Positions 36,755 through 45,721 are shown, counted from the stretch's first letter. The stretch: 64,000 nucleotides of DNA from Thermophagus xiamenensis (GCF_900112795.1 NZ_FONA01000016.1:41165-105164), one strand, 5' to 3'. Notes: generated by a model from the letters alone, not told the origin. A program made the numbers and translations.

Positions 36755-38620
36755 ATGAATAAATTAATGATTTGTTTTTGTATCTGTTTAATTTTAGTGG
36801 GTTGTAAATCTAAATCAGATACTTTCACTATTGCTCATTTGACAGATCTTCATGTTTCTCCGGGTTCAAAAGCCGAAGGTCAGCTAAATAAAGTAGTCGA
36901 CGATATTAATAATCTAAAACCTGATGTTGTCTTTGTTACTGGCGATTTAACTAATACCGGATCAAATGCTGAATTGCAAACTGCTAAAAATGCATTGGAT
37001 CGCTTGGTAGTACCCTATTATGTTATACCGGGAAATCACGAGACTAACTGGTCCGAATCGGCAGGACAAATGTTCAATCTGCTTTGGGGTAATGATAGGT
37101 TTCTTTTTTCTACGGATGATTTCCTGTTTGTAGGTTTTAACACAGGTCCGTACATGAAAATGGGAGATGGCCATGTGAAACAGGAAGACCTTCAATGGTT
37201 GAAAAAGGTACTTCGAAAATCAGATAATCACGGAAAAAAATTAATTGCTTTGGCCCATTATCCCTTGGCTGAAGGATTAGATAATTGGCCTGAGGTTGTA
37301 CAAATTTTAAAGAAATATAATTGCAGACTAGTATTCTGTGGGCATGGACATCGACTTAAATTATTCAATTTTGATGGTATTCCAGGAATAATGGGACGCG
37401 CTCTTAATTCCCCACAATTTGACAATCCGGGGTTTACGTTGGTAGAACTCAAAAATGATAGTGCCATTGTTTTTAATAAAGAACCAGGTAAGGATGCTGG
37501 CAATCCGTTTTTTTCTTTCAGTTTAATTTCACCTGATACTTTGTTGTCATTGCCTAAATCTTCTTTACCTGATTACTCAGTTAATTCACAATATTCTGAT
37601 GTGCAAGTAACTTTTGAATGGAAAGATACCGCCTCTATTTTTACCGGTCCATGTCTGATCGGGGATTCTTTATTGGTATATGGAAATTCACTTGGGTATA
37701 TGAAATGTATAAACATACCCAAGATGAAAGTTATGTGGCAGCATCGTTACCATGGATCACTTTTCTCAACACCGGTTTTTGGTAATGGTATCCTTGCTTT
37801 TGGAAATATTGAAGGTGATATTATTGGCCTGGATGCAACTAATGGGAAAGAAATATGGAAGGTTAATGTAGGGTCACCGGTCATCGCTGAAGGAATTATT
37901 GAAAATGATGCATTATATATTGGTGGTGGAGATAGTACTTTTTTGAAAATTGATCTGGTTTCTGGAGACGTTTTATGGAAATTCAATGATATTTCTGGAT
38001 TGGTTCAGGGGATTCCGGCAATAGGGAAAGAGGAAATTATATTTGGGGCTTGGGATCGTCATCTTTACTGTCTTGATAAAGAAACTGGATTATTAAAATG
38101 GAAATGGAATAATGGGTCACCGGTTAAACTTTTTTCCCCAGGGAACATTAGACCGGTTATTGCCGATGAAAAGGTTTTTATTGTTGCACCTGATCGTTAT
38201 ATGACAGCTCTTGACCTAAAAACCGGCAAAGAGGTTTGGAGAACCAATGAGCATAAAGTAAGGGAATCAATGGGGGTAAGCCCTGATGGCAAACAGGTCT
38301 ACGCCAAACTGATGAATGATTCCATTATTGCAATGTCATCGCATACTTCATTCCCAAAAACGGTTTGGACCATTGATGCCGGTATCGGCTATGATCATAA
38401 TCCGTGTCCAATTGCTGCTGGTGGAGGATGGGTAGCCGCTGCCACTAAAAATGGCTTGGTTACAGTTGTTTCTTCTCGGGGTGACCAATTATTGTGGCAA
38501 TATAAAGCTGGAAATTCTTCAATTAACAAATTAGTCGCGGATGAAAAGGACGGTCTATGGCTAACATTGATGGAGGGTGTTGTCATTAATATTCGATATC
38601 CGATGGAGCGGACTTATTGA
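36755..38620 (+). CDS. Metallophosphoesterase fused to a PQQ-like beta-propeller, lipoprotein
   Basis: This 621-residue protein has a lipoprotein signal (LILVGC, Cys17). A calcineurin-like phosphoesterase domain follows (about 23-240) with LTDLHVSP, VTGDLTN, IPGNHETNW, ALAHYP and GHGHR, so the metal site is complete. The C-terminal half (about 265-620) is a beta-propeller of PQQ/WD-like repeats such as IIGLDATNGKEIWKVN, LYCLDKETGLLKWKW and MTALDLKTGKEVWRTN. I use the ATG at 36755, not the TTG two codons upstream. It lies 48 bp behind the epimerase gene. The phosphorylated substrate is unknown; a role in handling phosphorylated cell-wall fragments is only a guess from context. Confidence 0.88.
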   Translation: MNKLMICFCICLILVGCKSKSDTFTIAHLTDLHVSPGSKAEGQLNKVVDDINNLKPDVVFVTGDLTNTGSNAELQTAKNALDRLVVPYYVIPGNHETNWSESAGQMFNLLWGNDRFLFSTDDFLFVGFNTGPYMKMGDGHVKQEDLQWLKKVLRKSDNHGKKLIALAHYPLAEGLDNWPEVVQILKKYNCRLVFCGHGHRLKLFNFDGIPGIMGRALNSPQFDNPGFTLVELKNDSAIVFNKEPGKDAGNPFFSFSLISPDTLLSLPKSSLPDYSVNSQYSDVQVTFEWKDTASIFTGPCLIGDSLLVYGNSLGYMKCINIPKMKVMWQHRYHGSLFSTPVFGNGILAFGNIEGDIIGLDATNGKEIWKVNVGSPVIAEGIIENDALYIGGGDSTFLKIDLVSGDVLWKFNDISGLVQGIPAIGKEEIIFGAWDRHLYCLDKETGLLKWKWNNGSPVKLFSPGNIRPVIADEKVFIVAPDRYMTALDLKTGKEVWRTNEHKVRESMGVSPDGKQVYAKLMNDSIIAMSSHTSFPKTVWTIDAGIGYDHNPCPIAAGGGWVAAATKNGLVTVVSSRGDQLLWQYKAGNSSINKLVADEKDGLWLTLMEGVVINIRYPMERTY

Positions 38621-38735
38621 TTTTGATTATGTGCACAACTTGTTCACCAGAAAAATTCGGAAGCCTTAATGTAAAAACTAAAACGATATAGATCAAGATG
38701 ATTTTTAAAATTAAGAATTTGAATTTTTGATGATT

Positions 38736-38750
38736 TTGTAAGACTTACAA
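38736..38750 (+). promoter_or_regulatory. Palindrome upstream of the second susC gene
   Basis: TTGTAA-GAC-TTACAA is a perfect 6-3-6 inverted repeat 70 bp before the start codon, in a 199-bp gap inside the presumed operon. It may be an operator for internal transcription; no clear promoter was identified beside it. Confidence 0.4.
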
Positions 38751-38819
38751 TAAATCAAACTTTAATTGAATGGAATATAGAGCGTTAATTTAATTTTTAA
38801 ATCAGTAAAATTAATTACT

Positions 38820-41800
38820 ATGATGAATGGAAAAATCTCGTTTATTTTAGCTCTGTTCTGCTTTCTTTCTGTTTTTGCATCGGGGCAGAATGTGACGGGT
38901 AAGGTTCTGGACAAAGAGACAGAAGAACCAATACCCGGAGTTAATATTATTTTAGTTGGGACCGAGAGTGGTACCATTACTGATCCCGACGGTAATTTTG
39001 AGTTGAACGTTTCGACACAGCCGGCACAACTTCGCTTTTCTTTTATTGGATATGAAAATCAGGTTGTTGATGTTGAACCAGGTCAATTTCTGACCATTTA
39101 TCTTCAACCTTCGGACCTTCTTCTTGGAGACGTAGTGGTGGTTGGTTATGGTAAAATGCGAAAAGAAAATCTTACCGGATCGGTTTCAAGTATTGACGTA
39201 GAAGAAACTCTTGAAGCTCGTCCAATCACTGATGTTGCCAGAGGTCTTCAAGGGGTTACACCTGGTCTGACGATTACAAGTTCTACAGGTGATTTGGGGC
39301 AAAACCCTGAAATTAGCCTACGGGGTATTAATGGGTCGCTGAACACCGAAGCTCAACCTTTGATTCTTGTGGATAATGTTGAAGTGCCCAATTTAATGAT
39401 GATCAATCCCGATGATATTAAATCTATTTCTGTACTTAAAGATGCAGCTTCAGCTTCTATTTATGGTTCTCGAGGTGCTTGGGGGGTCATTCTCATTGAA
39501 ACAAAAACCGGAGATAAAAGTGATAAAACCAATGTTACCTATTCCAATAACTTTTCCTGGAATACCCCTACCAAGATTCCGGAAATCGCCGGTACTGTTG
39601 AAGGCGCAGAAATGGCTTTCGCCGCTTATAAACGTATTAATCCCAATACCGATGTTATTGGTGCTTTGGGAATGTACGTCGACGAAACTGCTATTCAAAA
39701 GATGAAAGAATGGCGGGAACTTTACGGTGGACAAGATTTGGGTAGTGAAATGGTACTTGGAAGAGATTTTGAGTATCGTGATGGACGTTGGTTTTATTAC
39801 CGGCCTTGGGATGTTCGTGAACTTTATCTTCGTGATTGGTCGCCCCAACAAAATCATAATTTGACTATAAGCGGCGGAAGCGAAAAAACCACTTATAACC
39901 TTTCTTTTGGATATCTTAATCAACGGGGTGCACTAAAAGTTAAACCGGATGAATATAATCGGTATAATGCCACCATTAATGTGCAAACACAGGTTACCGA
40001 TTGGGCAAAATTTAGAGTTAAAGGAATGATGTCTAAATCTAATACTCAGACTCCTTTTTCCTATAGCGGGACTAAGGCTGATCCCTGGTATTATCTGCTT
40101 CGTTGGCCCAAATATTATCCTTATGGAACTTATGAAGGAAAACCATTCCGGAGTTCTATTACCGATGTTTCTCAAGCTAACATGATTGAAGACAAGGAAA
40201 CATTTCAAAGGGTTTCTATAGGTACTACTTTGAATTTAGCAAAAGATCTTACATTGGATGCTGATTATACTTATACCGAGAATAATAATCATATTTATGA
40301 GCCTGGTGGATGGGCTGAAGGTTATAATTTTTGGGGGAATACCGGTATAAATAATTATATGGTTTATACTAGCTCGTCTTATAACGGTGTTGAATATATT
40401 TCTGCCTGGGATGAGACCAGTACTTTTAAAGCTTACACTACTTATGATCATGCTTTTGGAGATCATGCCCTGAAATTGATGGCTGGTACTGATGTAGAAT
40501 CTTTTGAGTACTGGCGTCATAATTCGGAAAGAAGAGAACTTATTGACAAAGACAAAGCAGAACTCGGTCTTGCAACAGGCGACCAGTATGTGGATGGGGC
40601 TCGAAGTCATTGGTCTACTTTAGGTTTCTTTGGCCGGATTAACTATTCATACAAAAATCGTTATTTGTTTGAATTAAATGGCCGATATGATGGTTCTTCC
40701 AATTTCCCGTCTAACGACCAATGGGGCTTTTTCCCTTCTTTCTCGGTTGGATATCGTATTACTGAAGAGCCTTTTATGGATTTTGTAAAACCCTATGTTT
40801 CATCCTTTAAACTTAGAGGTTCATGGGGATCCATTGGAAATCATGATGTAGGATCCAATACTTATGTTGCAACTATGGCCTCCGGTAATTCCAATTGGTT
40901 AATTAACGGAGTTAATCAACTTACTATTTGGAGTCCACGTGTTGTGCCGGAATCTTTGACATGGGAAACTGTAACTACATTAGACATTGGTTTCGATGCT
41001 CGATTCCTGGATAACGCTTTGGGCTTAACATTTGACTGGTATCGCCGGACTACCAGTGATATGGTTACTAGTGGCGAAACCTTACCTAATACTTTTGGAG
41101 CCAGCGCGCCTCAACAAAATTTTGGGGAGGTACAGACCACTGGATGGGAAATTTCTGTTGACTGGAACCACCAATTTGCCAATGGTCTTAATATTAATGC
41201 TACTGCCTCCTTGTTTGACTTTAAGGAAGAGTTGACAAAGTTTGCTGGAAATAGTAAAAATATTTACGGTTATTACGAAGGGAAAGAAATTGGCGAAATA
41301 TGGGGGTATGAAACCGATCGATTCTTTACCGAAGACGATTTCGTGAAAGATAGCAATGGAGATTTTGTTCTTGAAGAGGGGAAATATGTGCTTAAGGACG
41401 GTATTCCTTCACAATCGATTTTCGAAAGTGGATGGTTCTTTTATGGCCCGGGAGATATAAAATATAAAGATCTTAATGGTGATGGAAAAATCGATTATGG
41501 TTCAAATAGCATTGACGACCATGGAGATTTAAAAGTTATTGGAAATTCATTGCCACGGTATCAGTACAGCTTTAGGATTGGTGCTGACTGGAAAGGTGTT
41601 GATTTCAGTATTTTCTTCCAGGGTGTTGGCAAAAGAGATTATTGGGCTACAGGACCCGTCTTTATCCCCGGATATCGACCCGGTGAAGGATGGTATGAGC
41701 ACCAGGAAGATTATTGGACACCAGAAAATCCCGATGCTTTTTATCCCCGTCCTACCAGCCATGATTGGACCAATAACGCCAGAAACTTCTTGCGTCAAAC

Positions 41801-42059
41801 TAAATATTTGTTAGATATGTCTTACTTAAGGTGTAAAAACCTTACTGTAGGGTATACGCTTCCTCAATCCTTAGTTTCTCGTGTAGGCATCGATCGTTTG
41901 AGACTCTATTTCAGTGGTGAAAATTTATTTGAGTTTGATAACATGAATATTCCTATTGACCCTGAAACCGGAAACCGCGATGGTGCTTATGACTTCGCCT
42001 TTGGACGTTCTTATCCTTTCAGAAGAACTGTTTCTTTTGGGCTTCAATTGACTTTATAA
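38820..42059 (+). CDS. SusC-family TonB-dependent outer-membrane transporter (muropeptide locus)
   Basis: This 1079-residue protein has a signal peptide ending near ASGQ (residue 22), a carboxypeptidase-regulatory-like domain (about 24-100), the motif DVVVVGYGKMRKENLTGS, and a plug with LRGINGSLN and DAASASIYGSRGAWGVILIETK. A full barrel ends in FRRTVSFGLQLTL. Its SusD partner follows 67 bp downstream. Surrounding NamZ, NlpC/P60 and epimerase genes suggest that it imports peptidoglycan fragments or their sugars; the substrate is inferred from context only, and many SusC proteins import glycans or peptides. Confidence 0.94.
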   Translation: MMNGKISFILALFCFLSVFASGQNVTGKVLDKETEEPIPGVNIILVGTESGTITDPDGNFELNVSTQPAQLRFSFIGYENQVVDVEPGQFLTIYLQPSDLLLGDVVVVGYGKMRKENLTGSVSSIDVEETLEARPITDVARGLQGVTPGLTITSSTGDLGQNPEISLRGINGSLNTEAQPLILVDNVEVPNLMMINPDDIKSISVLKDAASASIYGSRGAWGVILIETKTGDKSDKTNVTYSNNFSWNTPTKIPEIAGTVEGAEMAFAAYKRINPNTDVIGALGMYVDETAIQKMKEWRELYGGQDLGSEMVLGRDFEYRDGRWFYYRPWDVRELYLRDWSPQQNHNLTISGGSEKTTYNLSFGYLNQRGALKVKPDEYNRYNATINVQTQVTDWAKFRVKGMMSKSNTQTPFSYSGTKADPWYYLLRWPKYYPYGTYEGKPFRSSITDVSQANMIEDKETFQRVSIGTTLNLAKDLTLDADYTYTENNNHIYEPGGWAEGYNFWGNTGINNYMVYTSSSYNGVEYISAWDETSTFKAYTTYDHAFGDHALKLMAGTDVESFEYWRHNSERRELIDKDKAELGLATGDQYVDGARSHWSTLGFFGRINYSYKNRYLFELNGRYDGSSNFPSNDQWGFFPSFSVGYRITEEPFMDFVKPYVSSFKLRGSWGSIGNHDVGSNTYVATMASGNSNWLINGVNQLTIWSPRVVPESLTWETVTTLDIGFDARFLDNALGLTFDWYRRTTSDMVTSGETLPNTFGASAPQQNFGEVQTTGWEISVDWNHQFANGLNINATASLFDFKEELTKFAGNSKNIYGYYEGKEIGEIWGYETDRFFTEDDFVKDSNGDFVLEEGKYVLKDGIPSQSIFESGWFFYGPGDIKYKDLNGDGKIDYGSNSIDDHGDLKVIGNSLPRYQYSFRIGADWKGVDFSIFFQGVGKRDYWATGPVFIPGYRPGEGWYEHQEDYWTPENPDAFYPRPTSHDWTNNARNFLRQTKYLLDMSYLRCKNLTVGYTLPQSLVSRVGIDRLRLYFSGENLFEFDNMNIPIDPETGNRDGAYDFAFGRSYPFRRTVSFGLQLTL

Positions 42060-42126
42060 TTATGCAAAGGGAATCTTTAAGATGTCTAGTCTTCGGAGGT
42101 TTAATTACTTAAAAAATATTGGTGAT

Positions 42127-43830
42127 ATGAAATATTATAAAATATTATTTATATGTGTAACTCTATTGAATCTTTGGAGTTGCGATGATGATTTTCTGGA
42201 TAAGCAGCCCATCGATGATATGACCGATGGGAACTATTGGACCAGTGAGGCCAATGTGAGAACTTTCTCGCTAGGTTTTTATGAACATTTCTTTACCGGA
42301 TATGGTAGCGGATGGACTTGGGGGAGCTACTTTTCAGGTCAAAGTCTTAATGATGATTTTGCTCCTTCTAATCCTCCTCAATGGACCAAGAATGTTCCTA
42401 CTTCTGGAGGCGGCTGGAGTTTTACTTATGTCCGTAAAGCAAACTTGTTTTTAGACAGAATTCAACAAGTTCCATTGGATGAAGAAGCCATGAACCATTG
42501 GATGGGGGTTGCACGTTTTTTTAGAGGTCTTGAATATGCACGTTTGGTTCAAAAATTTGGTGATGTGCCTTGGTTTGATCGTGTTCCTGAGCCGGAAGAT
42601 AAAGATTATCTCTATAAACCCAGAGATTCCAGAACTTATGTCATGGAAAAGGTTTTGGAAGATTTTCAGTTTGCTGCTGAGAATGTAAGAGATGAAGACG
42701 GAGAACCTGGTTTGGTAGTAAACCGGGCAGTGGTTTTGGCTTTTATGTCACGAGTAATGCTTTGGGAAGGAACGTTTCAGAAATATCATGAAGTCCCGGA
42801 TGCCAATGTTCAGAAATTACTGGAAGCGGCTAAATGGGCTGCTAATGAAGTTATGACGAAATTCAACTACCAGGTTGCTCCTGATTATCATGCAATGTTT
42901 AGTAGTTTGGATTTGGCAGGTAACCCTGAAATGATCTTATATAGAAGCTACGTTGAGGGTGTTTTAACCCATAGTCTTCTTTCATATGTAAATCAAGAAG
43001 CCCAAACGGGTGCTTCAAAAGATTTAATTGAATCTTATCTATGTTCCGATGGGTTGCCTGTTTCTTTATCCTCAGTTTATCAAGGTGACAAAGGCATTCA
43101 TAATGTTATGGCCAATCGTGATCCCAGAATGTATGATACCTTTGTCGAAGATACCCTTAGAATTAATGGAGTTGTTTCCAATTATTCTACTACAGGATAT
43201 GCTTGTGATAAATTTTTAAATTATGATATTAAGGATGATCCAATTGCTACCAATGCGTATAATCCTACTGATGCTCCGGTAATTAGATATGGTGAAGTTT
43301 TGCTTAACTATGCAGAGGCCTGCGCCGAACTTGGTACGCTTACTCAGGAAGATCTTGATCGGTCGATCAATCTGCTGAGAGGACGTTACGAAAATGGTTT
43401 ACCGGATTTACAAATTATTGGTGGACAACCGGCTGTTAACGATGTTGTATATGATGATCCCGAAAGAGATCCCGAAGTGCCTGCAATGCTTTGGGAAATA
43501 AGAAGAGAGAGAAGAATAGAGCTGGTATTTGAAGGGCAACGACTTAGCGATCTAAAGAGATGGAAAAAGCTCGAATATACAGACACCAAGGAAAATACTG
43601 ATATTAATCGTGGAGCTTACATTCGCGTAGAGGACTTCCCCGGTATGAAAAATGTTACTTTGGAAGGAGATGATGAAGGATATATAATTCCTGCGGTGGC
43701 AGAAGAAACTCAAAGACCCTTCACCGATCCTCGGGTTTACTTAGATCCTTTGCCTCTTGATCAAATTACTCTTTACGAGGATAATGGATATACTTTGGAG
43801 CAGAACCCAGGATGGGATGAAGTTGAATAG
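42127..43830 (+). CDS. SusD/RagB-family outer-membrane lipoprotein (muropeptide locus)
   Basis: This 567-residue lipoprotein has a signal ending in LNLWSC (Cys19) followed by DDDFLDKQPIDDMTDGNYWTSE, the classic SusD opening in two parts. It also has ARFFRGLEYARLVQKFGDVPWF, APVIRYGEVLLNYAEACAELG and RRERRIELVFEGQRLSDLKRW. The ATG at 42127 gives a proper signal; the frame extends 15 codons upstream with a polar start, which I reject. It pairs with the SusC gene upstream and is followed by a strong terminator. Confidence 0.94.
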   Translation: MKYYKILFICVTLLNLWSCDDDFLDKQPIDDMTDGNYWTSEANVRTFSLGFYEHFFTGYGSGWTWGSYFSGQSLNDDFAPSNPPQWTKNVPTSGGGWSFTYVRKANLFLDRIQQVPLDEEAMNHWMGVARFFRGLEYARLVQKFGDVPWFDRVPEPEDKDYLYKPRDSRTYVMEKVLEDFQFAAENVRDEDGEPGLVVNRAVVLAFMSRVMLWEGTFQKYHEVPDANVQKLLEAAKWAANEVMTKFNYQVAPDYHAMFSSLDLAGNPEMILYRSYVEGVLTHSLLSYVNQEAQTGASKDLIESYLCSDGLPVSLSSVYQGDKGIHNVMANRDPRMYDTFVEDTLRINGVVSNYSTTGYACDKFLNYDIKDDPIATNAYNPTDAPVIRYGEVLLNYAEACAELGTLTQEDLDRSINLLRGRYENGLPDLQIIGGQPAVNDVVYDDPERDPEVPAMLWEIRRERRIELVFEGQRLSDLKRWKKLEYTDTKENTDINRGAYIRVEDFPGMKNVTLEGDDEGYIIPAVAEETQRPFTDPRVYLDPLPLDQITLYEDNGYTLEQNPGWDEVE

Positions 43831-43856
43831 TTTCCTTTTTGTCTGAAATTTTTGTT

Positions 43857-43884
43857 AAAAGGCCACTTTAGGGTGGCCTTTTTT
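43857..43884 (+). terminator. Rho-independent terminator behind the second susD gene
   Basis: AAAAGGCCAC (43857-43866) pairs with GTGGCCTTTT (43873-43882), six-base loop, with A and T tracts on both sides. Confidence 0.9.
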
Positions 43885-43953
43885 GGAATATTTAGGTATA
43901 CTTGTTATAACTTATTTGCCAAAATGAGATGACAATTCGTCAGAAGAAAATGG

Positions 43954-44058
43954 AATGAGCATGATTAATTAAGATAATCACAAAGTAGTATGAATAAAAG
44001 TTGGGCATGCGAGTTCCATCAGGCCAATAATTTAAGAAAACGGTATACGGATAAAAGA
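43954..44058 (+). repeat. Dispersed intergenic repeat, 5' remnant and 3' module (copy E)
   Basis: It opens with AATGAGCATGA, has GTATGAATAAAAG in the middle and ends with the 3' module from GCGAGTTCCATC (44009) to GTATACGGATAAAAG. It lies behind the susD terminator and before the second DUF1343 gene. Confidence 0.7.
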
Positions 44059-44097
44059 TAATTTGGTCGTTAGACATTTAATTAAATCATTCTTATA

Positions 44098-45261
44098 ATG
44101 AGTCCTGTTAAATATTTTATATTGATTCTTTTCTTTTGCGGATTTTCAACACATTCCCAAAACGTACTTCCTGCAGCTTATCTTACAGAGCAATATTTTC
44201 CTTTATTAAAGAACCACCGTATCGCCATCTTTTCCAACCACACCGGCATGGTAGGCGACGAGCATCTTGTAGATCTTTTGCTGCGTAACGGTTTTGAAGT
44301 GATGGGGATCTTTGCGCCCGAGCATGGTTTCCGCGGAACTGCTGACGCCGGAGAACATGTTTCCAACTCGGTGGATAAAAAAACCGGACTTCCAATTTTT
44401 TCATTATATCAGGGAGGTAAGGAGACTATTAGCCGGGAAATTTTGGATGGTTTTGATGTTCTGGTGGTAGATATTCAGGATGTTGGTACCCGGTTTTATA
44501 CCTATTATATTACGATGGTCAAGCTTATGGATATCTGTGCCCTTAACAACAAGTTGATGATTATCCTTGATAGACCTAACCCCAACGGCCATTATGTGGA
44601 TGGCCCCATCCTTGATATGAAACATAAGTCGGGTGTCGGTTGGCTGCCTATCCCTGTGGTGCATGGAATGACCCTTGGAGAGCTTGCACTGATGGTGAAT
44701 GGTGAAGGCTGGCTGCCGGAAGGACGATCATGCCCTTTGAAAGTTATCACTTGTGAGAATTATACCCATCATACTCTTTATCGGGTGCCCATACCGCCTT
44801 CGCCTAATCTGCCTAATATGAAATCAATCTATCTCTATCCCTCACTATGTTATTTTGAAGCTACCCCCGTTAGCTTAGGTCGGGGTACTTCCTTCCCGTT
44901 TCAGGTCTATGGTCATCCCGATATGAAAGGATATGACTTTAGTTTTATCCCCAGAAGTATGCCGGGTGCCAAAAATCCCCCTCAATTAAATAAAAAGTGT
45001 TTCGGTGTTGATCTTTCAGGCTTGTCCGATGAGGAAATACTTAAAAAGGGGATCGACCTGTCCTATCTTATAGATGCCTATCATAACTTGAACATTGGAG
45101 ATGAATTTTTTACACCTTTTTTTGAAAAGCTGATAGGAGTGGATTACGTCAGGGAAATGATTATTCAAGGCAAATCGGCAGAAGAGATAAAAGCCATGTG
45201 GGCTGACGATGTTGATAAGTTTAAGGTGTTGAGAAAGAAATATTTACTTTACGAGAGATGA
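44098..45261 (+). CDS. DUF1343/NamZ-type exo-N-acetylmuramidase (GH171-like), second paralogue
   Basis: This 387-residue secreted protein has a signal peptide (about 1-20, FSTHSQ). DUF1343 motifs are IAIFSNHTGMVG, FAPEHGFRGTADAGEHV, VVDIQDVGTRFYTYY, LDRPNPNGHYVDGP, VVHGMTLGELA and SLGRGTSFPFQVYG. It retains the GRGT motif that the first paralogue has lost. NamZ enzymes release MurNAc from peptidoglycan fragments. Its gene is separated from the susD gene by a terminator and a dispersed repeat, so it may have its own promoter; a second repeat copy begins right at its stop codon. Confidence 0.9.
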   Translation: MSPVKYFILILFFCGFSTHSQNVLPAAYLTEQYFPLLKNHRIAIFSNHTGMVGDEHLVDLLLRNGFEVMGIFAPEHGFRGTADAGEHVSNSVDKKTGLPIFSLYQGGKETISREILDGFDVLVVDIQDVGTRFYTYYITMVKLMDICALNNKLMIILDRPNPNGHYVDGPILDMKHKSGVGWLPIPVVHGMTLGELALMVNGEGWLPEGRSCPLKVITCENYTHHTLYRVPIPPSPNLPNMKSIYLYPSLCYFEATPVSLGRGTSFPFQVYGHPDMKGYDFSFIPRSMPGAKNPPQLNKKCFGVDLSGLSDEEILKKGIDLSYLIDAYHNLNIGDEFFTPFFEKLIGVDYVREMIIQGKSAEEIKAMWADDVDKFKVLRKKYLLYER

Positions 45262-45262
45262 G

Positions 45263-45366
45263 GCGGACATGACCAATGGGAATTTTAAACAATAAAAACA
45301 TGTATAAATTTAAGTCATGCGAGTTCCATCCAACTAATAACTTAAGGAAAATTTATACGGATGAAT
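45263..45366 (+). repeat. Dispersed intergenic repeat, both modules (copy F)
   Basis: It runs from GCGGACATGACCAA through AAAAACATGTATAAA to the 3' module CGAGTTCCATCC ... TTTATACGGATGAA. It starts directly after the stop codon of the DUF1343 gene. Confidence 0.75.
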
Positions 45367-45370
45367 AACA

Positions 45371-45462
45371 CCATTTGATTCTAATCAATAGCGCCATGTG
45401 ATTCTAATTGGTAACACTATGTGATTCTAATCAATAAGACCATGTAATTACAATGAAAGACA
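45371..45462. repeat. 23-bp tandem repeat array, four units
   Basis: Units start at 45371, 45394, 45417 and 45440, exactly 23 bp apart, each close to CCATGTGATTCTAATC plus seven bases; a fifth partial unit starts at 45463. The last unit is the most diverged. It lies behind the second DUF1343 gene. Confidence 0.85.
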
Positions 45463-45542
45463 CCATCATATTTATAGTTGGGACTAAGAAGTGACCATGG
45501 TTGAGGGAATTTGGTTACATGTATGATATAATAACAGAATTA

Positions 45543-45570
45543 GAGCCACCGATAGGTGGCTTTTTATTTT
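45543..45570 (+). terminator. Rho-independent terminator closing the muropeptide locus
   Basis: AGCCACC (45544-45550) pairs with GGTGGCT (45555-45561) around GATA, followed by TTTTATTTT. It lies 280 bp behind the DUF1343 stop, beyond the repeats, so these may be transcribed. Confidence 0.8.
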
Positions 45571-45647
45571 AAAAGACAGAATATTATAGCTTGAATTTAA
45601 AAGAGGTGTGTTAATAAAAGTTAAAGGTTGAAAAAGTAAATTAAATA

Positions 45648-45677
45648 CCCTAATTTACTTGAGATTAAAAATTAGGG
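45648..45677 (+). promoter_or_regulatory. Leader inverted repeat before the SusC-SusD fusion gene
   Basis: CCCTAATTT (45648-45656) and AAATTAGGG (45669-45677) form a perfect nine-base inverted repeat with a 12-base loop, 45 bp before the start codon. It could be an mRNA hairpin or an operator. Confidence 0.5.
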
Positions 45678-45721
45678 ATTGAAAAACAGCGCCAATTTTA
45701 TTAACAATTAAATTCAAGTTT

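Larger units (their letters stand above)
45262..45721. other. 460-bp intergenic region of repeats behind the second DUF1343 gene
   Basis: In order: a dispersed repeat copy, a 23-bp tandem array, a terminator and the leader hairpin of the SusC-SusD fusion gene, each listed separately. No gene is present. Confidence 0.7.
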
